From NCBI RefSeq assembly GCF_017355915.2, contig NZ_JAFEUV020000003.1:124001-188000 (forward strand): a stretch of DNA of 64,000 nt, in the 5' to 3' direction. The notes under the pieces were generated by a model, which saw only the letters and a program-made list of their open reading frames with translations, had not been told where the DNA came from and ran no database searches. This document shows positions 18,475-27,645 of the stretch, piece after piece. The translations under genes were made by a program, and so were the position numbers. Source of the stretch: Telluribacter roseus (lineage in GTDB: Bacteria > Bacteroidota > Bacteroidia > Cytophagales > Spirosomataceae). Position 1 is the first letter of the stretch; every line of letters starts with the position of its first letter.

Positions 18475-19254
18475 ATGAGATATTTGTCAGGGTACACAAA
18501 TCAGGTAATACTCTTGCTGATCGTATTTGTAGGATTAGCGGGCTGCTCCGAACCTAATAAAAAAGTAGTAGTAGCTACCGCTGCTAACGTGCAGTACGTA
18601 ATGCAGGAGCTGAAAGAAGAGTTTGAGCGGGAATCAGATACCGAGATAGAAATGGTAGTAAGCTCATCGGGCAAGCTCACCACCCAGATCCGTGAAGGGG
18701 CTCCCTTTGATGTATTCGTATCAGCCGATACCCAGTACCCCGCCGAAATCCATAAGCACGGAGGGAGTGATATGGCTCCCCGCGTATACGCGCGAGGCAC
18801 CCTGGTACTCTGGACACTGGACTCCACAGCCACCGACCTCTCTGTCAACTCACTGGCAGCAAACTCCATCCGCAAAATAGCAATGGCTAATCCGCGTACG
18901 GCTCCCTATGGTGAAGCCGCCGTACAGGCTATGCAGAAAGCAGGTATCTACGAGCTCGTAAAGGGAAAGCTGGTATACGGCGAAAGCATCGCCCAGACCT
19001 CTCAGTACATCGCTTCGGGAGCGGCCGATGTGGGCTTTACGGCTATGTCGGTAGTACTGTCACCCGAAATGCGGGGAAAGGGACGCTGGGTAAAAGTGGA
19101 CAGCTCAGCCTACCAGCCCATCGAGCAGGCGGCTGTACTGCTCCGCCACAGCGAAGATTCCTTCAAGGCCAAGCCCAGCCGCGAGTTTTTTGAGTTTTTG
19201 TATTCCGAAAGAGCCAAAGCAATTTTCCGCCGGTACGGCTACTCCGTAGAGTAG
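18475..19254 (+). CDS. modA: molybdate ABC transporter substrate-binding lipoprotein
   Basis: Binds molybdate or tungstate outside the cytoplasmic membrane for ModBC. I start at ATG 18475 because it gives a lipoprotein signal with lipobox LAGC (Cys24); an upstream in-frame ATG at 18367 would add 36 residues of another hydrophobic stretch. The mature protein shows the ModA patterns VVVATAANVQYVMQEL, SSSGKLTTQI, FDVFVSADTQYP and NPRTAPYGEAA. 259 residues is the family length. It heads the modABC operon; no ModE or molybdenum-cofactor genes are near. I looked for a Moco riboswitch upstream and could not recognise one. Confidence 0.92.
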   Translation: MRYLSGYTNQVILLLIVFVGLAGCSEPNKKVVVATAANVQYVMQELKEEFERESDTEIEMVVSSSGKLTTQIREGAPFDVFVSADTQYPAEIHKHGGSDMAPRVYARGTLVLWTLDSTATDLSVNSLAANSIRKIAMANPRTAPYGEAAVQAMQKAGIYELVKGKLVYGESIAQTSQYIASGAADVGFTAMSVVLSPEMRGKGRWVKVDSSAYQPIEQAAVLLRHSEDSFKAKPSREFFEFLYSERAKAIFRRYGYSVE

Positions 19255-19307
19255 CGGCTAATTAAGTACCTGAATCGGCTAATCTTAAACCCCTACCCGC
19301 AGCTTAC

Positions 19308-19982
19308 ATGGATCCCGAACCTCTCTGGCTTACGTTACGACTGGCTACTCTTACTACCCTGATCCTGTTTGTGATTGCGTTGCCGTTGGCGTACTGGCTG
19401 GCGTTTACGCGGTTTAGGGGACGATCTATTATAGAGGCTATCATAGGTATGCCGCTGGTACTGCCGCCTTCGGTGCTGGGTTTTTACCTGCTGCTGGCTT
19501 TCAGTCCTTCCCGGGCCTTTGGACAGTGGCTGGAGTCAGCCCTGGGACTGCGGCTGGTATTTTCGTTTCAGGGGTTGGTAGTAGCATCGGTTATTTATAG
19601 TCTGCCCTTTATGATCTACCCGTTGCAGGCAGGTCTGCAGTCGCTGCCGCCATCCCTGCGCGAGGCCTCCTATACGCTGGGTAAGAGCGCCTGGACTACC
19701 TTTTTCAGGGTGCTGCTTCCCAATAGCAAGTCCGCCATCCTGACGGCGCTGGTACTTACCTTTGCCCATACGGTGGGGGAGTTCGGGGTAGTACTGATGA
19801 TCGGTGGTAACATACCCGGCGTGACCAAGGTAGCCTCCGTTGCCATTTACAACGAGGTAGAGGCGCTTAACTATGATGCGGCCAACCAGTATGCACTAGT
19901 GCTTTTTGTGGTAACATTCTTAATTTTATCCATCATTTATACCATCAATAACCGTCTGCTGCGTGTCCGATACCCCGCTTGA
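19308..19982 (+). CDS. modB: molybdate ABC transporter permease
   Basis: Integral inner-membrane channel of the ModABC importer. 224 residues with five to six hydrophobic helices. The cytoplasmic coupling loop is EASYTLGKSAWTTFFRVLLPNSKSA, the permease EAA motif, which docks on ModC. The start ATG at 19308 lies 53 nt after modA, and the 3' end overlaps the modC GTG start by 20 nt, which predicts translational coupling. Confidence 0.94.
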   Translation: MDPEPLWLTLRLATLTTLILFVIALPLAYWLAFTRFRGRSIIEAIIGMPLVLPPSVLGFYLLLAFSPSRAFGQWLESALGLRLVFSFQGLVVASVIYSLPFMIYPLQAGLQSLPPSLREASYTLGKSAWTTFFRVLLPNSKSAILTALVLTFAHTVGEFGVVLMIGGNIPGVTKVASVAIYNEVEALNYDAANQYALVLFVVTFLILSIIYTINNRLLRVRYPA

Positions 19983-20853
19983 CATATCGATCCGGCATAA
20001 TCTGAATACGGCTCAGGGGGTGATATCCCTGGAGGTAGCGCTGGCGGTTCAGCCCGGGACAATACTGGCGCTGACGGGGCCTTCGGGGGCCGGCAAAACT
20101 ACCCTGCTCCGGATCGTGGCGGGGCTGATTCAGCCGCAGGCAGGGCTAGTCCGGCACGGCAGCGAAGTATGGACGGATACGACGGGGCGTGTTTTCAGGG
20201 CGCCGCAGCGGCGGCCGGTGGGTTTTGTCTTTCAGGACTATGCACTGTTTCCCCACCTGACGGTGCGCCAAAACCTGACTTTTGCGCTGGATAAGGGGCA
20301 GGAGGAGGCCATAGTAGACGAACTGCTGCGTGCCGTAGAGCTCACCGAACTGGCCGGCCAGAAGCCGGCTCAGCTATCGGGCGGGCAGCAGCAGCGAGTT
20401 GCGCTGGCCAGGGCGCTGGTACGTAAGCCCCAGGTACTGCTGCTGGACGAGCCTCTGGCCGCTCTGGACCGCGACATGCGGTACCGGATGCAGGACTTAC
20501 TACTGGACCTACACCGCCGGTACCGGTTCACGATGATCCTGGTTACGCACGATCTGGCGGAGATATTCCGGCTGGCCGACCGCGTAGCCCGGATCGAAGG
20601 AGGGCGTGTAGCGCAGGAGGGAAGCCCCGGCGAAGTCTATACCCATAGGCAGGAACTGAGTCAGGAGCCCTTGCTGTACGGAGAGGTACTATCGGTAGAG
20701 GCCAACGGTGGCGGACTGGTGGTGCTGGCCCTGATACAGCAGCAGGTACGTCGGCTGAGAGTACCGCAGGCGCTGGCCACACAACTAACGCCGGGGCGCT
20801 CATTTCTGCTCCGCTACTCTCTTGAAACACCCATGATTGAGCTGATCGACTAG
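19963..20853 (+). CDS. modC: molybdate ABC transporter ATPase
   Basis: Energises molybdate uptake. Starts with GTG at 19963, inside the last codons of modB. 296 residues: Walker A GPSGAGKTT (about 38-46), Q-loop FVFQDYALFPHL, signature [15 protein letters not shown], Walker B LLLDEPLAAL, and the switch His in VTHDLAEI. The C-terminal ~65 residues form only a short TOBE-like segment (LYGEVLSVEANGG ... LRVPQALATQL), shorter than the two-lobed MOP domain of E. coli ModC, so it may lack molybdate-dependent inhibition; that is inference. Confidence 0.94.
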   Translation: MSDTPLDISIRHNLNTAQGVISLEVALAVQPGTILALTGPSGAGKTTLLRIVAGLIQPQAGLVRHGSEVWTDTTGRVFRAPQRRPVGFVFQDYALFPHLTVRQNLTFALDKGQEEAIVDELLRAVELTELAGQKPAQLSGGQQQRVALARALVRKPQVLLLDEPLAALDRDMRYRMQDLLLDLHRRYRFTMILVTHDLAEIFRLADRVARIEGGRVAQEGSPGEVYTHRQELSQEPLLYGEVLSVEANGGGLVVLALIQQQVRRLRVPQALATQLTPGRSFLLRYSLETPMIELID

Positions 20854-20908
20854 TAGTAAGTGTCCAGGTATGCAGGCTTATAGTATATAAACTAATATGC
20901 ATTAACTA

Positions 20909-22348
20909 ATGAAGCACTTCGGTATTATAGTAAGTATAGTACTATTGTCAGTACAGGCTCTCCTCGCTCAGCAGCGTCCCAACGTGGTCATTTTTATTGC
21001 GGATGATGTAAGCTGGAATGATTTCGGCTGCTATGGCAACCAAGAAGTCAAAACTCCTAATATAGATCGTATAGCCAGGGAAGGGCTACGCTTTACTAAT
21101 GTATATCTGACAGCCAGCTCGTGCAGCCCCAGCCGCAACAGCATTCTGTCAGGACGGTACCCGCACAACACCGGTGCGGCCGAACTGCATACACCATTAC
21201 CCGCCGAAGTACCTACCTTTCCGGGGGCTCTCAAAGAGGCCGGATACCACTGCGTATCTGCTGGCAAATGGCACTCGGGACCCCATGCCGTCAAAGATTT
21301 TAGTCTGCTACAATCCAAAGGGAATGGAGATGGGGGAGAGGAGCAGTGGGTAAACGTGCTGCGCGACCGGCCGCGGGAGAAGCCTTTCTTTATGTGGTTT
21401 GCGGCTCTGGATGCGCATCGGGAGTGGGGCGAAAACCAGTACGCTGGCAGTAACCCTCCTGATGCCATATCGCCTCCTCCCTACCTGGCCAATACTCCCG
21501 CTACCCGCAGGGACCTGGCGCAGTACTACGACGAAATAACCCGCTTTGATACCTATATAGGTGAAGTGGAGGAAGAACTTAAAAGGCAGGGCGTACTCGA
21601 TAATACACTGATCATAATAATGGCTGATAATGGGCGCCCTTTTCCCCGAAATAAAACGCGCCTCTATGACGAAGGAATCAGGACACCTTTTATTGTCAAA
21701 TGGAAGAATGGGATAAAGGTACAAGAACCTCAGGTGTCGGAGAGCCTGATCAGTGTAATAGACATAGCCCCAACTATACTCGAGCTGGCGGGGCTTCCGG
21801 CACTCCCGGGCTTTCAGGGGAAAAGTTTTTCGAAAGTACTCAAAGAGCCCGGCAGGAGCTTCCGCAACTATGTGTTTGCGGAGCACAACTGGCACAACTA
21901 CGAAGCTTACGAGCGTATGGTACGGACCAAAGACTGGCTCTATATCTACAATGGCCGCCCACAGTTTGCCAGTTCTTCGGCTTCGGACATTCATCGTTCG
22001 CCAGCGTTTCAGGATTTAGTGAAGGGCTATCAGACTGGGGAGCTTACCAAAGCACAGCAGGATAATTTTATCCAACCCAGACCCGTCGAAGAGCTGTATA
22101 ATTGTGCTAAAGATCCTTATCAACTGACTAACCTGGCTGAACAGGCTGCTCACCAAAAAGAACGGCAGAAGTTGAAACAGGTACTTAAGAACTGGATAGA
22201 CCAGACCGGCGATACCCAACCCGACCATCTTACGCCTGCGGATTCAGATTGGTTTAGTGGCAAAAAGCTGGATACACCACTGGTACGTGGTGAAATGCCG
22301 GGTGCCGGAAGCGGGGCCGTCAGCACTACAAACAAAGGACCCTTCTGA
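20909..22348 (+). CDS. secreted sulfatase, sulfamidase-like
   Basis: 479 residues with signal peptide (ends LLAQ). Formylglycine-type active site: metal ligands PNVVIFIADDVSWNDFG, then CSPSR with the modified Cys near residue 71, HxGK-type segment AGKWHSGPH, and metal-site Asp/Asn in MADNGRPF. The overall pattern resembles heparan N-sulfatase/sulfamidase-like members of the S1 family, but that is by general look only. It differs clearly from the sulfatase at 4024. The next gene, a LytTR regulator, starts 27 nt after its stop in the same direction. Confidence 0.88.
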   Translation: MKHFGIIVSIVLLSVQALLAQQRPNVVIFIADDVSWNDFGCYGNQEVKTPNIDRIAREGLRFTNVYLTASSCSPSRNSILSGRYPHNTGAAELHTPLPAEVPTFPGALKEAGYHCVSAGKWHSGPHAVKDFSLLQSKGNGDGGEEQWVNVLRDRPREKPFFMWFAALDAHREWGENQYAGSNPPDAISPPPYLANTPATRRDLAQYYDEITRFDTYIGEVEEELKRQGVLDNTLIIIMADNGRPFPRNKTRLYDEGIRTPFIVKWKNGIKVQEPQVSESLISVIDIAPTILELAGLPALPGFQGKSFSKVLKEPGRSFRNYVFAEHNWHNYEAYERMVRTKDWLYIYNGRPQFASSSASDIHRSPAFQDLVKGYQTGELTKAQQDNFIQPRPVEELYNCAKDPYQLTNLAEQAAHQKERQKLKQVLKNWIDQTGDTQPDHLTPADSDWFSGKKLDTPLVRGEMPGAGSGAVSTTNKGPF

Positions 22349-22375
22349 TGATTTACTTACCCCCGTATTTCCTCT

Positions 22376-23149
22376 ATGCATATACTTATCATTGAAGATG
22401 AACCGCTTGTTGCCCGTAACCTACAAAATACCGTACGGCAACTCGAACCCGAGGCTCGACTGGACGGCCCGCTCGAAAGCGTAGAAGCCGCCATCAGCTG
22501 GTTCAGAAATAATCAGCACCCCGACCTGATCTTATCGGATATTCAGCTGTCGGATGGGGTAAGCTTCGAGATATTTCGCCAGGTCGACACCGATTGCCCT
22601 ATTATATTTACTACGGCCTACGACGACTACGCCATCCGGGCTTTCCGCCTCAATAGCATTGACTACCTACTGAAGCCTATCCACGAAGAGGATCTGAAGC
22701 GGGCCTTTGACAAGTACCACCGCTGGCGGGGTACCGATAGGCCTGCCCACTTTCCGGCGCAGCTGAGTAGTCTGCTCGAGCAGTTGGATTCGCGTCCCAC
22801 CAAAGCCTACAAGCAACGCTTCCTGGCGCATCACCAGCGCACGGTGGTGGCTGTACCGGCCGAGCGGGTAGCTTTCTTTGTGCGTGATGAGGTCATCTGG
22901 CTGGTCACGTCGGAGGGGCAGCGGCTCATTACTGACTACGCTTCACTCGACGAACTGGACGAACTACTGGATCCGGCTCATTTCTTCCGGGCCAGTCGCC
23001 AGTATACGGTCAGGAAGGAGGCGCTGGAAGGCTACCGTACTCACTATACGGGAAAGCTGGAACTGGTCATGCTGGCGGCGCCTGATGAGACTATTTCGGT
23101 CAGTAAGGAGAAGGCATCGCAGTTCAGGCGGTGGTTTGAGGAGGGATAG
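22376..23149 (+). CDS. LytTR-family response regulator
   Basis: 257 residues: receiver domain 1-120 with acidic pocket IIEDEP, phosphoacceptor Asp55 in LILSDIQL, and Lys100 in SIDYLLKPI; then a C-terminal LytTR DNA-binding domain (about 145-255), recognisable from the RFLAHHQRTVVAVP start and the strand-rich tail. No sensor kinase is adjacent. A LytS-type kinase occurs at 50651, far away; partnership is speculative. Its close spacing to the sulfatase suggests shared transcription by chance or by regulation. Confidence 0.93.
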   Translation: MHILIIEDEPLVARNLQNTVRQLEPEARLDGPLESVEAAISWFRNNQHPDLILSDIQLSDGVSFEIFRQVDTDCPIIFTTAYDDYAIRAFRLNSIDYLLKPIHEEDLKRAFDKYHRWRGTDRPAHFPAQLSSLLEQLDSRPTKAYKQRFLAHHQRTVVAVPAERVAFFVRDEVIWLVTSEGQRLITDYASLDELDELLDPAHFFRASRQYTVRKEALEGYRTHYTGKLELVMLAAPDETISVSKEKASQFRRWFEEG

Positions 23150-23202
23150 GTAGGTACGGCAGCAGGCATTCTTTCTATTTCAAAACCATTTTCAACCTTT
23201 AT

Positions 23203-23880
23203 ATGCAAACTTTTTATAAGCTATTACGAATTGCACTTATGACTTTACCCCTGCTGGCCATGCAGCAGGCCAAGCCTACCCGAATCGTATTTTTTGGCGA
23301 CTCCATCACCCAGGCGGGCGTAGGTCCTAAGGGGTACATTACCCAAATGAAAGAACTCCTGCAGGCGCGTGGCCAGAGTGATCAGTATGAGCTGATGGGA
23401 GCAGGTATAGGCGGAAATAAAGTATATGACCTGTACCTGCGTATGGATGAGGATGTACTGGCCAAAAATCCTGATGTAGTGGTGGTATACGTAGGTATTA
23501 ACGATGTATGGCACAAGCGCACCCACGGCACCGGTACCGATCCGGATAAGTATGTGAAGTTCTACGAAGCCATCATCAAAAAACTACAGGCCAATAATAT
23601 CCGGGTAGTACTGTGTACTCCGTCGGTGATCGGAGAAAAGACCGACTACTCCAACGAGCAGGATGGGGACCTCAACCGCTACGCCGGATTTATCCGTGAC
23701 CTGGCTACAAAGCATAATCTGACGCTGATAGATCTGCGGAAAGACTTCCAGGAGTACCTCGTGAAGAATAACCCCGAAAACAAAGAATCGGGCGTACTTA
23801 CTACCGACCGGGTTCACCTTACTGAGAGTGGTAATAAGTTCTTAGCTGAGCGCATGATCAATGCCCTGGTGAAGAAATAG
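23203..23880 (+). CDS. secreted SGNH-family hydrolase
   Basis: GDSL-type esterase/lipase fold. 225 residues, N-terminal hydrophobic signal (about 5-20). Seen: block I FFGDSITQ with nucleophile Ser34, block II GAGIGGNKVYD (Gly), block III VYVGINDVW (Asn), and the C-terminal catalytic pair Asp/His in TTDRVHLTESG. These are the four SGNH blocks. The substrate could be an acetylated polysaccharide or an ester. It is closed by a strong terminator. Confidence 0.92.
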   Translation: MQTFYKLLRIALMTLPLLAMQQAKPTRIVFFGDSITQAGVGPKGYITQMKELLQARGQSDQYELMGAGIGGNKVYDLYLRMDEDVLAKNPDVVVVYVGINDVWHKRTHGTGTDPDKYVKFYEAIIKKLQANNIRVVLCTPSVIGEKTDYSNEQDGDLNRYAGFIRDLATKHNLTLIDLRKDFQEYLVKNNPENKESGVLTTDRVHLTESGNKFLAERMINALVKK

Positions 23881-23900
23881 GAACAACTACTATTTACGTA

Positions 23901-23934
23901 TCAAAAAGGAGAGCCAGTAGGCTCTCCTTTTTGA
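23901..23934. terminator. bidirectional terminator
   Basis: A 15-bp perfect stem (23901-23915 and 23920-23934) with a 4-nt loop lies between the SGNH gene and the convergent desaturase-family gene; its right arm abuts that gene's stop. Confidence 0.85.
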
Positions 23935-24918
23935 TTATGAAGCTTTGGTAGCTGCTTTTAAATTTTCCTGTCCGAGCTCCTTGATGGGTACGGGCTTCTT
24001 CTTCCCGTTGATAACTTCTTTGGCCTTTGCTACATCAATCGGATCACCGAAGAGGTAGAACAGCTTCATCTTGAAGCCTTTGGCGTTCTTCATGTCCTCC
24101 CAGATATCCATGTACTCGTGGAAGTTGATGTAGATCGGATTGGCCTTATGCTCTAAGCTGGTGGTAATACCATAAATAGCCTGCTCCTCCTCTTCCTGAT
24201 AGGTACCAAACATCCGGTCCCAGAATATAAAGGTAGCGCCATAGTTCTTGTTGATGTACTTCTCCTGTGAGCCGTGGTGTACCCGGTGATTGGATGGAGT
24301 CGCAAAGATGTACTCGATAGCAGGGTGCAACTTACGGATGTACTCCGTATGTACCCAGAACTGGAACAGTACCGCTATCTGGTTAACAATAAAGAATATG
24401 ACCGGGTGAAAGCCCATAATAGCAATGGGGAAGAAAAAGATCAGCTTCAGGTGCTGTACCCAGCTCAGGCGGAACGAGACCGTTAGGTTGTAGTTTTCGC
24501 TGCTGTGGTGTACCACGTGCGTAGCCCACCAGAACCGCTGTTCGTGTGAAATGCGGTGCGCCCAGTAGCTACACAGGTCAAAGAAAACATAGCAGGGTAT
24601 AAATGTCCACCAGGCAAAGTGCATACGCCAGGGCACCAGGTTATACATCCAGACTATAATGGAAAACAGCGAGAATTTTAGGAGAAAGGCAACTATCACA
24701 TTCCCGATTCCGACCAGTACTGAGCCTATGGTCTCATTTTTGTCATACAGGTGCCTGTCGTGCCGGTAGGAGATATACCACTCGATTAGCACAAAGAAAA
24801 ACATGACTGGTGCGGCCCATACTATAATCTCGGGGGCACTTTTTGTAAGTCCGTCAATTTGGGTGAAGTTAATTTGTGGAGCACCAAAAAGAGTAGATAA
24901 ATTGAGTAATACTGCCAT
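23935..24918 (-). CDS. sterol desaturase / fatty acid hydroxylase family membrane enzyme
   Basis: Di-iron membrane oxygenase. 327 residues, about six hydrophobic segments, with the three histidine boxes HRISHE, HVVHH and HRVHH in the right order. The arrangement resembles alkylglycerol monooxygenase-like members. In such enzymes the histidines bind two iron ions on the cytoplasmic face; the substrate (fatty acid, lipid ether or other) cannot be told from the sequence. A single-gene unit convergent with the SGNH hydrolase. Confidence 0.9.
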   Translation of the reverse strand: MAVLLNLSTLFGAPQINFTQIDGLTKSAPEIIVWAAPVMFFFVLIEWYISYRHDRHLYDKNETIGSVLVGIGNVIVAFLLKFSLFSIIVWMYNLVPWRMHFAWWTFIPCYVFFDLCSYWAHRISHEQRFWWATHVVHHSSENYNLTVSFRLSWVQHLKLIFFFPIAIMGFHPVIFFIVNQIAVLFQFWVHTEYIRKLHPAIEYIFATPSNHRVHHGSQEKYINKNYGATFIFWDRMFGTYQEEEEQAIYGITTSLEHKANPIYINFHEYMDIWEDMKNAKGFKMKLFYLFGDPIDVAKAKEVINGKKKPVPIKELGQENLKAATKAS

Positions 24919-25099
24919 TCCTTTGTTGAATTGTGTTTAATAAATTATAAGTCAGCTTTAAAAGAAATGTTTTAAAGATCCTCCAATCTATTGTTCAGTA
25001 GTTAGGGTTGAAAGATTTATAAGTAGTAAATAACTCATTTTTACCATAGTATCCCAGCCCTATCTGCTTAAATCTGCCAAATCAACTGTAAAAAAATTG

Positions 25100-26032
25100 T
25101 TAAGGGGCCGTTGAGGGCAGATCAGGCTTGCTCAGCGTACGCCAGAGGTAAAAGGTAAGATAGGCTTCCCAGCCACAGAATTTGCTGAAAATGGCGTCCA
25201 GTTCGGCCCGCTCAGGTCGCCTTGCCAGGCCTTTTACCTTATGCAATGCATTATACAAGCCTACATCACCGTAAGGAATACAGGTAGCTACTTTCAGGGA
25301 TTTCATAAGGGCGTAGTTGGCGGTCCACTCACCGATGCCTTTGTACGAAGTCAACTGCCGGATCATGGCTTCGGGCGTAGGCAGGGCAGTGAGCAGCTCT
25401 TTAGAAACTTCACCCGTGCTGAAAGCCCTGGCAATTGTAATGAGGTACTCGGCTTTCCGTTCCGAAAACTGATGAGCTCGTAGCGCTGCGGGCGACACCA
25501 GAGCTACCTGCTCCGGCTCCGGAAACAGATAGTACGTTTGGTCCTGCCAGTCTATCCGTTCACCAAAGGTCTCTACCAGCCGCCGTTTGAGCTTATAGGC
25601 AAAGGACAGGTTGATCTGCTGGCCAATGATGCTCCAGCAAAGGGCTTCGAACAAATCAGGAATACCGATCAGGCGCAGGCCACGGTACTCGTCAGCCATG
25701 AAGGCAAGCTCCGGATCAGACCTGAGTAGCTCGTAAAATGGTGCAAGGTCCGTATCCAGATCAAATAGATCGCGTACGTACCTCACCAGAGCTGCTTCGT
25801 CTGTCACCTCTCCCCGAAGTACTTCACTGATCAGGCAGCCCTCACCTTCATATATTTTTACCAGTACAGGCTTTCCGGCTATTCTGGCGGGCTTGATGAC
25901 CGCATCGGGGAGTATCCGGTGCATGATGTCGTCATAGTTGCGGTCCAGAAACCACAGACACTCCTGAAAGTTGAACAGGGGAGGAGTAGGCGTCTGAAAA
26001 AGATCCGGTGAGTGTGCTTGCAAAGTGGCCAT
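25100..26032 (-). CDS. AlkA-like DNA-3-methyladenine glycosylase
   Basis: Base-excision DNA glycosylase of the HhH-GPD superfamily. I start at ATG 26032 (MATLQAH); the frame is open farther up to 26239 but that stretch overlaps the upstream gene and looks non-coding. In 310 residues: AlkA-type N-terminal domain, then SIIGQQINLSFAYKLKRRL, helix-hairpin-helix TSYKGIGEWTANYALM, and the likely catalytic Asp in IPYGDVGL. It excises alkylated purines in the family. A terminator-like hairpin sits only 12 nt upstream of the start. Confidence 0.88.
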   Translation of the reverse strand: MATLQAHSPDLFQTPTPPLFNFQECLWFLDRNYDDIMHRILPDAVIKPARIAGKPVLVKIYEGEGCLISEVLRGEVTDEAALVRYVRDLFDLDTDLAPFYELLRSDPELAFMADEYRGLRLIGIPDLFEALCWSIIGQQINLSFAYKLKRRLVETFGERIDWQDQTYYLFPEPEQVALVSPAALRAHQFSERKAEYLITIARAFSTGEVSKELLTALPTPEAMIRQLTSYKGIGEWTANYALMKSLKVATCIPYGDVGLYNALHKVKGLARRPERAELDAIFSKFCGWEAYLTFYLWRTLSKPDLPSTAP

Positions 26033-26044
26033 AGCAGGGTAGGA

Positions 26045-26077
26045 AATAAAAGAGCCCGACGGAGCCGGGCTTTTATT
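26045..26077 (-). terminator. terminator between nucleotidyltransferase and alkA-like gene
   Basis: GC core gcccg / cgggc with a two-base bulge and A/T-rich flanks, giving a T-rich tail on the minus strand. It comes 26 nt after the nucleotidyltransferase stop and just before the next start. Confidence 0.65.
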
Positions 26078-26102
26078 ATATGTAGTAAGGTATATCAAAG
26101 GC

Positions 26103-26999
26103 TTACCACAGGCTGGCAGGGTACTTGCCCGAAGTATGTAACTCAGCAAGGGCTGCCTGTACAGTGGGCTTATCTTCGGGGTAGGTAACGCCAAACCAAT
26201 CCGACTGGCTCGTAAATACCCTGCACTTGCTCTGATCATTGTAAATCATGTTGGTGACGATGTAGGGAATATAAAACTCGGCCTTAGGGGTGGTGAAGTT
26301 AGCCCGGGCATATGATTCGAACAGCTTCCTGGTAATGGGGAAAATAGATGGCTTAAATCCCCAGAAGTTCATGGATACAATGGTCTCGGGAGCAAGTTCG
26401 GTCAGCATCTCATCTTCCTCGTAGTAGATCTTGTCCATATCCTGGGATATTTTGGTGCGTTCTACTACTGATGACAAGTTACCGTTCTCATCTACTACAC
26501 ACACACCACGCGACACGGTACCATTTTCGGATAGGGTACGCTTCAGTTCGTAACCGATCATGGCGTGCTGGCTATCATCAGTATCGCTCTGAAGAAACTC
26601 AGCCATGGTTGCGAAAGCTTCACGTCCGTAGAAGTCATCGGCATTGATTACCGCAAAAGGGGTAGATGTTTGCTCCCAGGCACACAGCATGGCGTGTCCG
26701 GTTCCCCACGGTTTAGTGCGTTCCACAGTTCCCAGGTCTTCAGGAACGTACGACTGTATGCCCTGTATGGCAAAGTCATACTCGATCTTTCCCTGAAGCT
26801 TGGGGGCAAAAATGGCCTCTACATCATCCTTTATTTCTTCCCGCACGATAAATACCACTTTGCCAAAGCCACCCCGAATGGCGTCAAAAAGGGAGTAATC
26901 TATGATGGTCTCACCATTGGGACCAAACTGGTCGAGCTGTTTGATGCCACCGTAGCGGCTGCCAATGCCGGCGGCCAGTATTAAGAGAGTAGGTTTCAT
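26103..26999 (-). CDS. sugar-nucleotide / NTP transferase family protein
   Basis: 298 residues from ATG 26999 (MKPTLLILAAGIGSRYGG), chosen over an upstream in-frame ATG at 27041. The N-terminal signature LAAGIGSRYGGIKQLDQF is that of GT-A-fold nucleotidyltransferases such as glucose-1-phosphate uridylyl- or thymidylyltransferases; the INADDFYGREAF segment carries the metal-binding Asp. No acceptor-specific partner is nearby, and the sequence does not say which sugar or nucleotide is used. Confidence 0.85.
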   Translation of the reverse strand: MKPTLLILAAGIGSRYGGIKQLDQFGPNGETIIDYSLFDAIRGGFGKVVFIVREEIKDDVEAIFAPKLQGKIEYDFAIQGIQSYVPEDLGTVERTKPWGTGHAMLCAWEQTSTPFAVINADDFYGREAFATMAEFLQSDTDDSQHAMIGYELKRTLSENGTVSRGVCVVDENGNLSSVVERTKISQDMDKIYYEEDEMLTELAPETIVSMNFWGFKPSIFPITRKLFESYARANFTTPKAEFYIPYIVTNMIYNDQSKCRVFTSQSDWFGVTYPEDKPTVQAALAELHTSGKYPASLW

Positions 27000-27103
27000 T
27001 CGTATGTGTGATTTTGGGTGTATATCTAAAAGGAGCGGCAAGTTAAAAACTTATGCCTAAGCTTTGAGAGGGTTGGCCTGAGTTTTAGAACCAGTACATA
27101 AAA

Positions 27104-27133
27104 AAAGCGCCGCGTGGAAGCTCGCGACGCTTT
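27104..27133 (-). terminator. terminator of the IscA-type gene
   Basis: Stem aaagcgccgcg / cgcgacgcttt with one mismatch, arms 27104-27114 and 27123-27133, preceded on the minus-strand downstream side by a T tract (27100-27106). Confidence 0.75.
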
Positions 27134-27196
27134 AAACTACACTTAATCAAAAATAAAACTCTTTGACAACGCCTTCAGCGAGTGTCTCTAAATATC

Positions 27197-27523
27197 TTAT
27201 ACAGCGAAGCTTTCCCCGCATCCGCAGGTACGCGACGCATTGGGGTTGACAAACTGAAAGCCTTTGCCATTCAGGCCGTCGCTAAAATCTAACGTGGTAC
27301 CAGCCAGGTACAGAATACTCTTTTTGTCTACCACGATCTTGATGCCTTTATCTTCAAATACCATGTCGGTAGGCTTATACTCCGAATCAAATTCGAGATT
27401 GTACATAAGGCCCGAACAGCCACCGCCTACTACACCAACACGGATATGATGTTCGTCCGCACGGTTCTCCTCGTTACGGAGTTCCAGTATTTTATCTTTA
27501 GCCTTTTCAGTTACTGTTACCAT
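27197..27523 (-). CDS. iron-sulfur cluster assembly protein (IscA/SufA/ErpA family)
   Basis: A-type Fe-S carrier. 108 residues with the three conserved cysteines, one in GGGCSGLMY and two in the terminal CGCGESF. These ligate a [2Fe-2S] or [4Fe-4S] cluster during delivery to apo-proteins. The gene is monocistronic; no suf or isc genes are in the window. The precise subtype cannot be set from sequence alone. Confidence 0.93.
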   Translation of the reverse strand: MVTVTEKAKDKILELRNEENRADEHHIRVGVVGGGCSGLMYNLEFDSEYKPTDMVFEDKGIKIVVDKKSILYLAGTTLDFSDGLNGKGFQFVNPNASRTCGCGESFAV

Positions 27524-27645
27524 CGTCTGAGCAAATATTCGTCTTACCTTCAGTACTAATAACTTTTTCTAAAAAAGGAAAGTTCAGCATTTGGGGTGAA
27601 GAATGTATATAATGATTGATCAAGTAGGGTAGGTTAATGTCCTAA

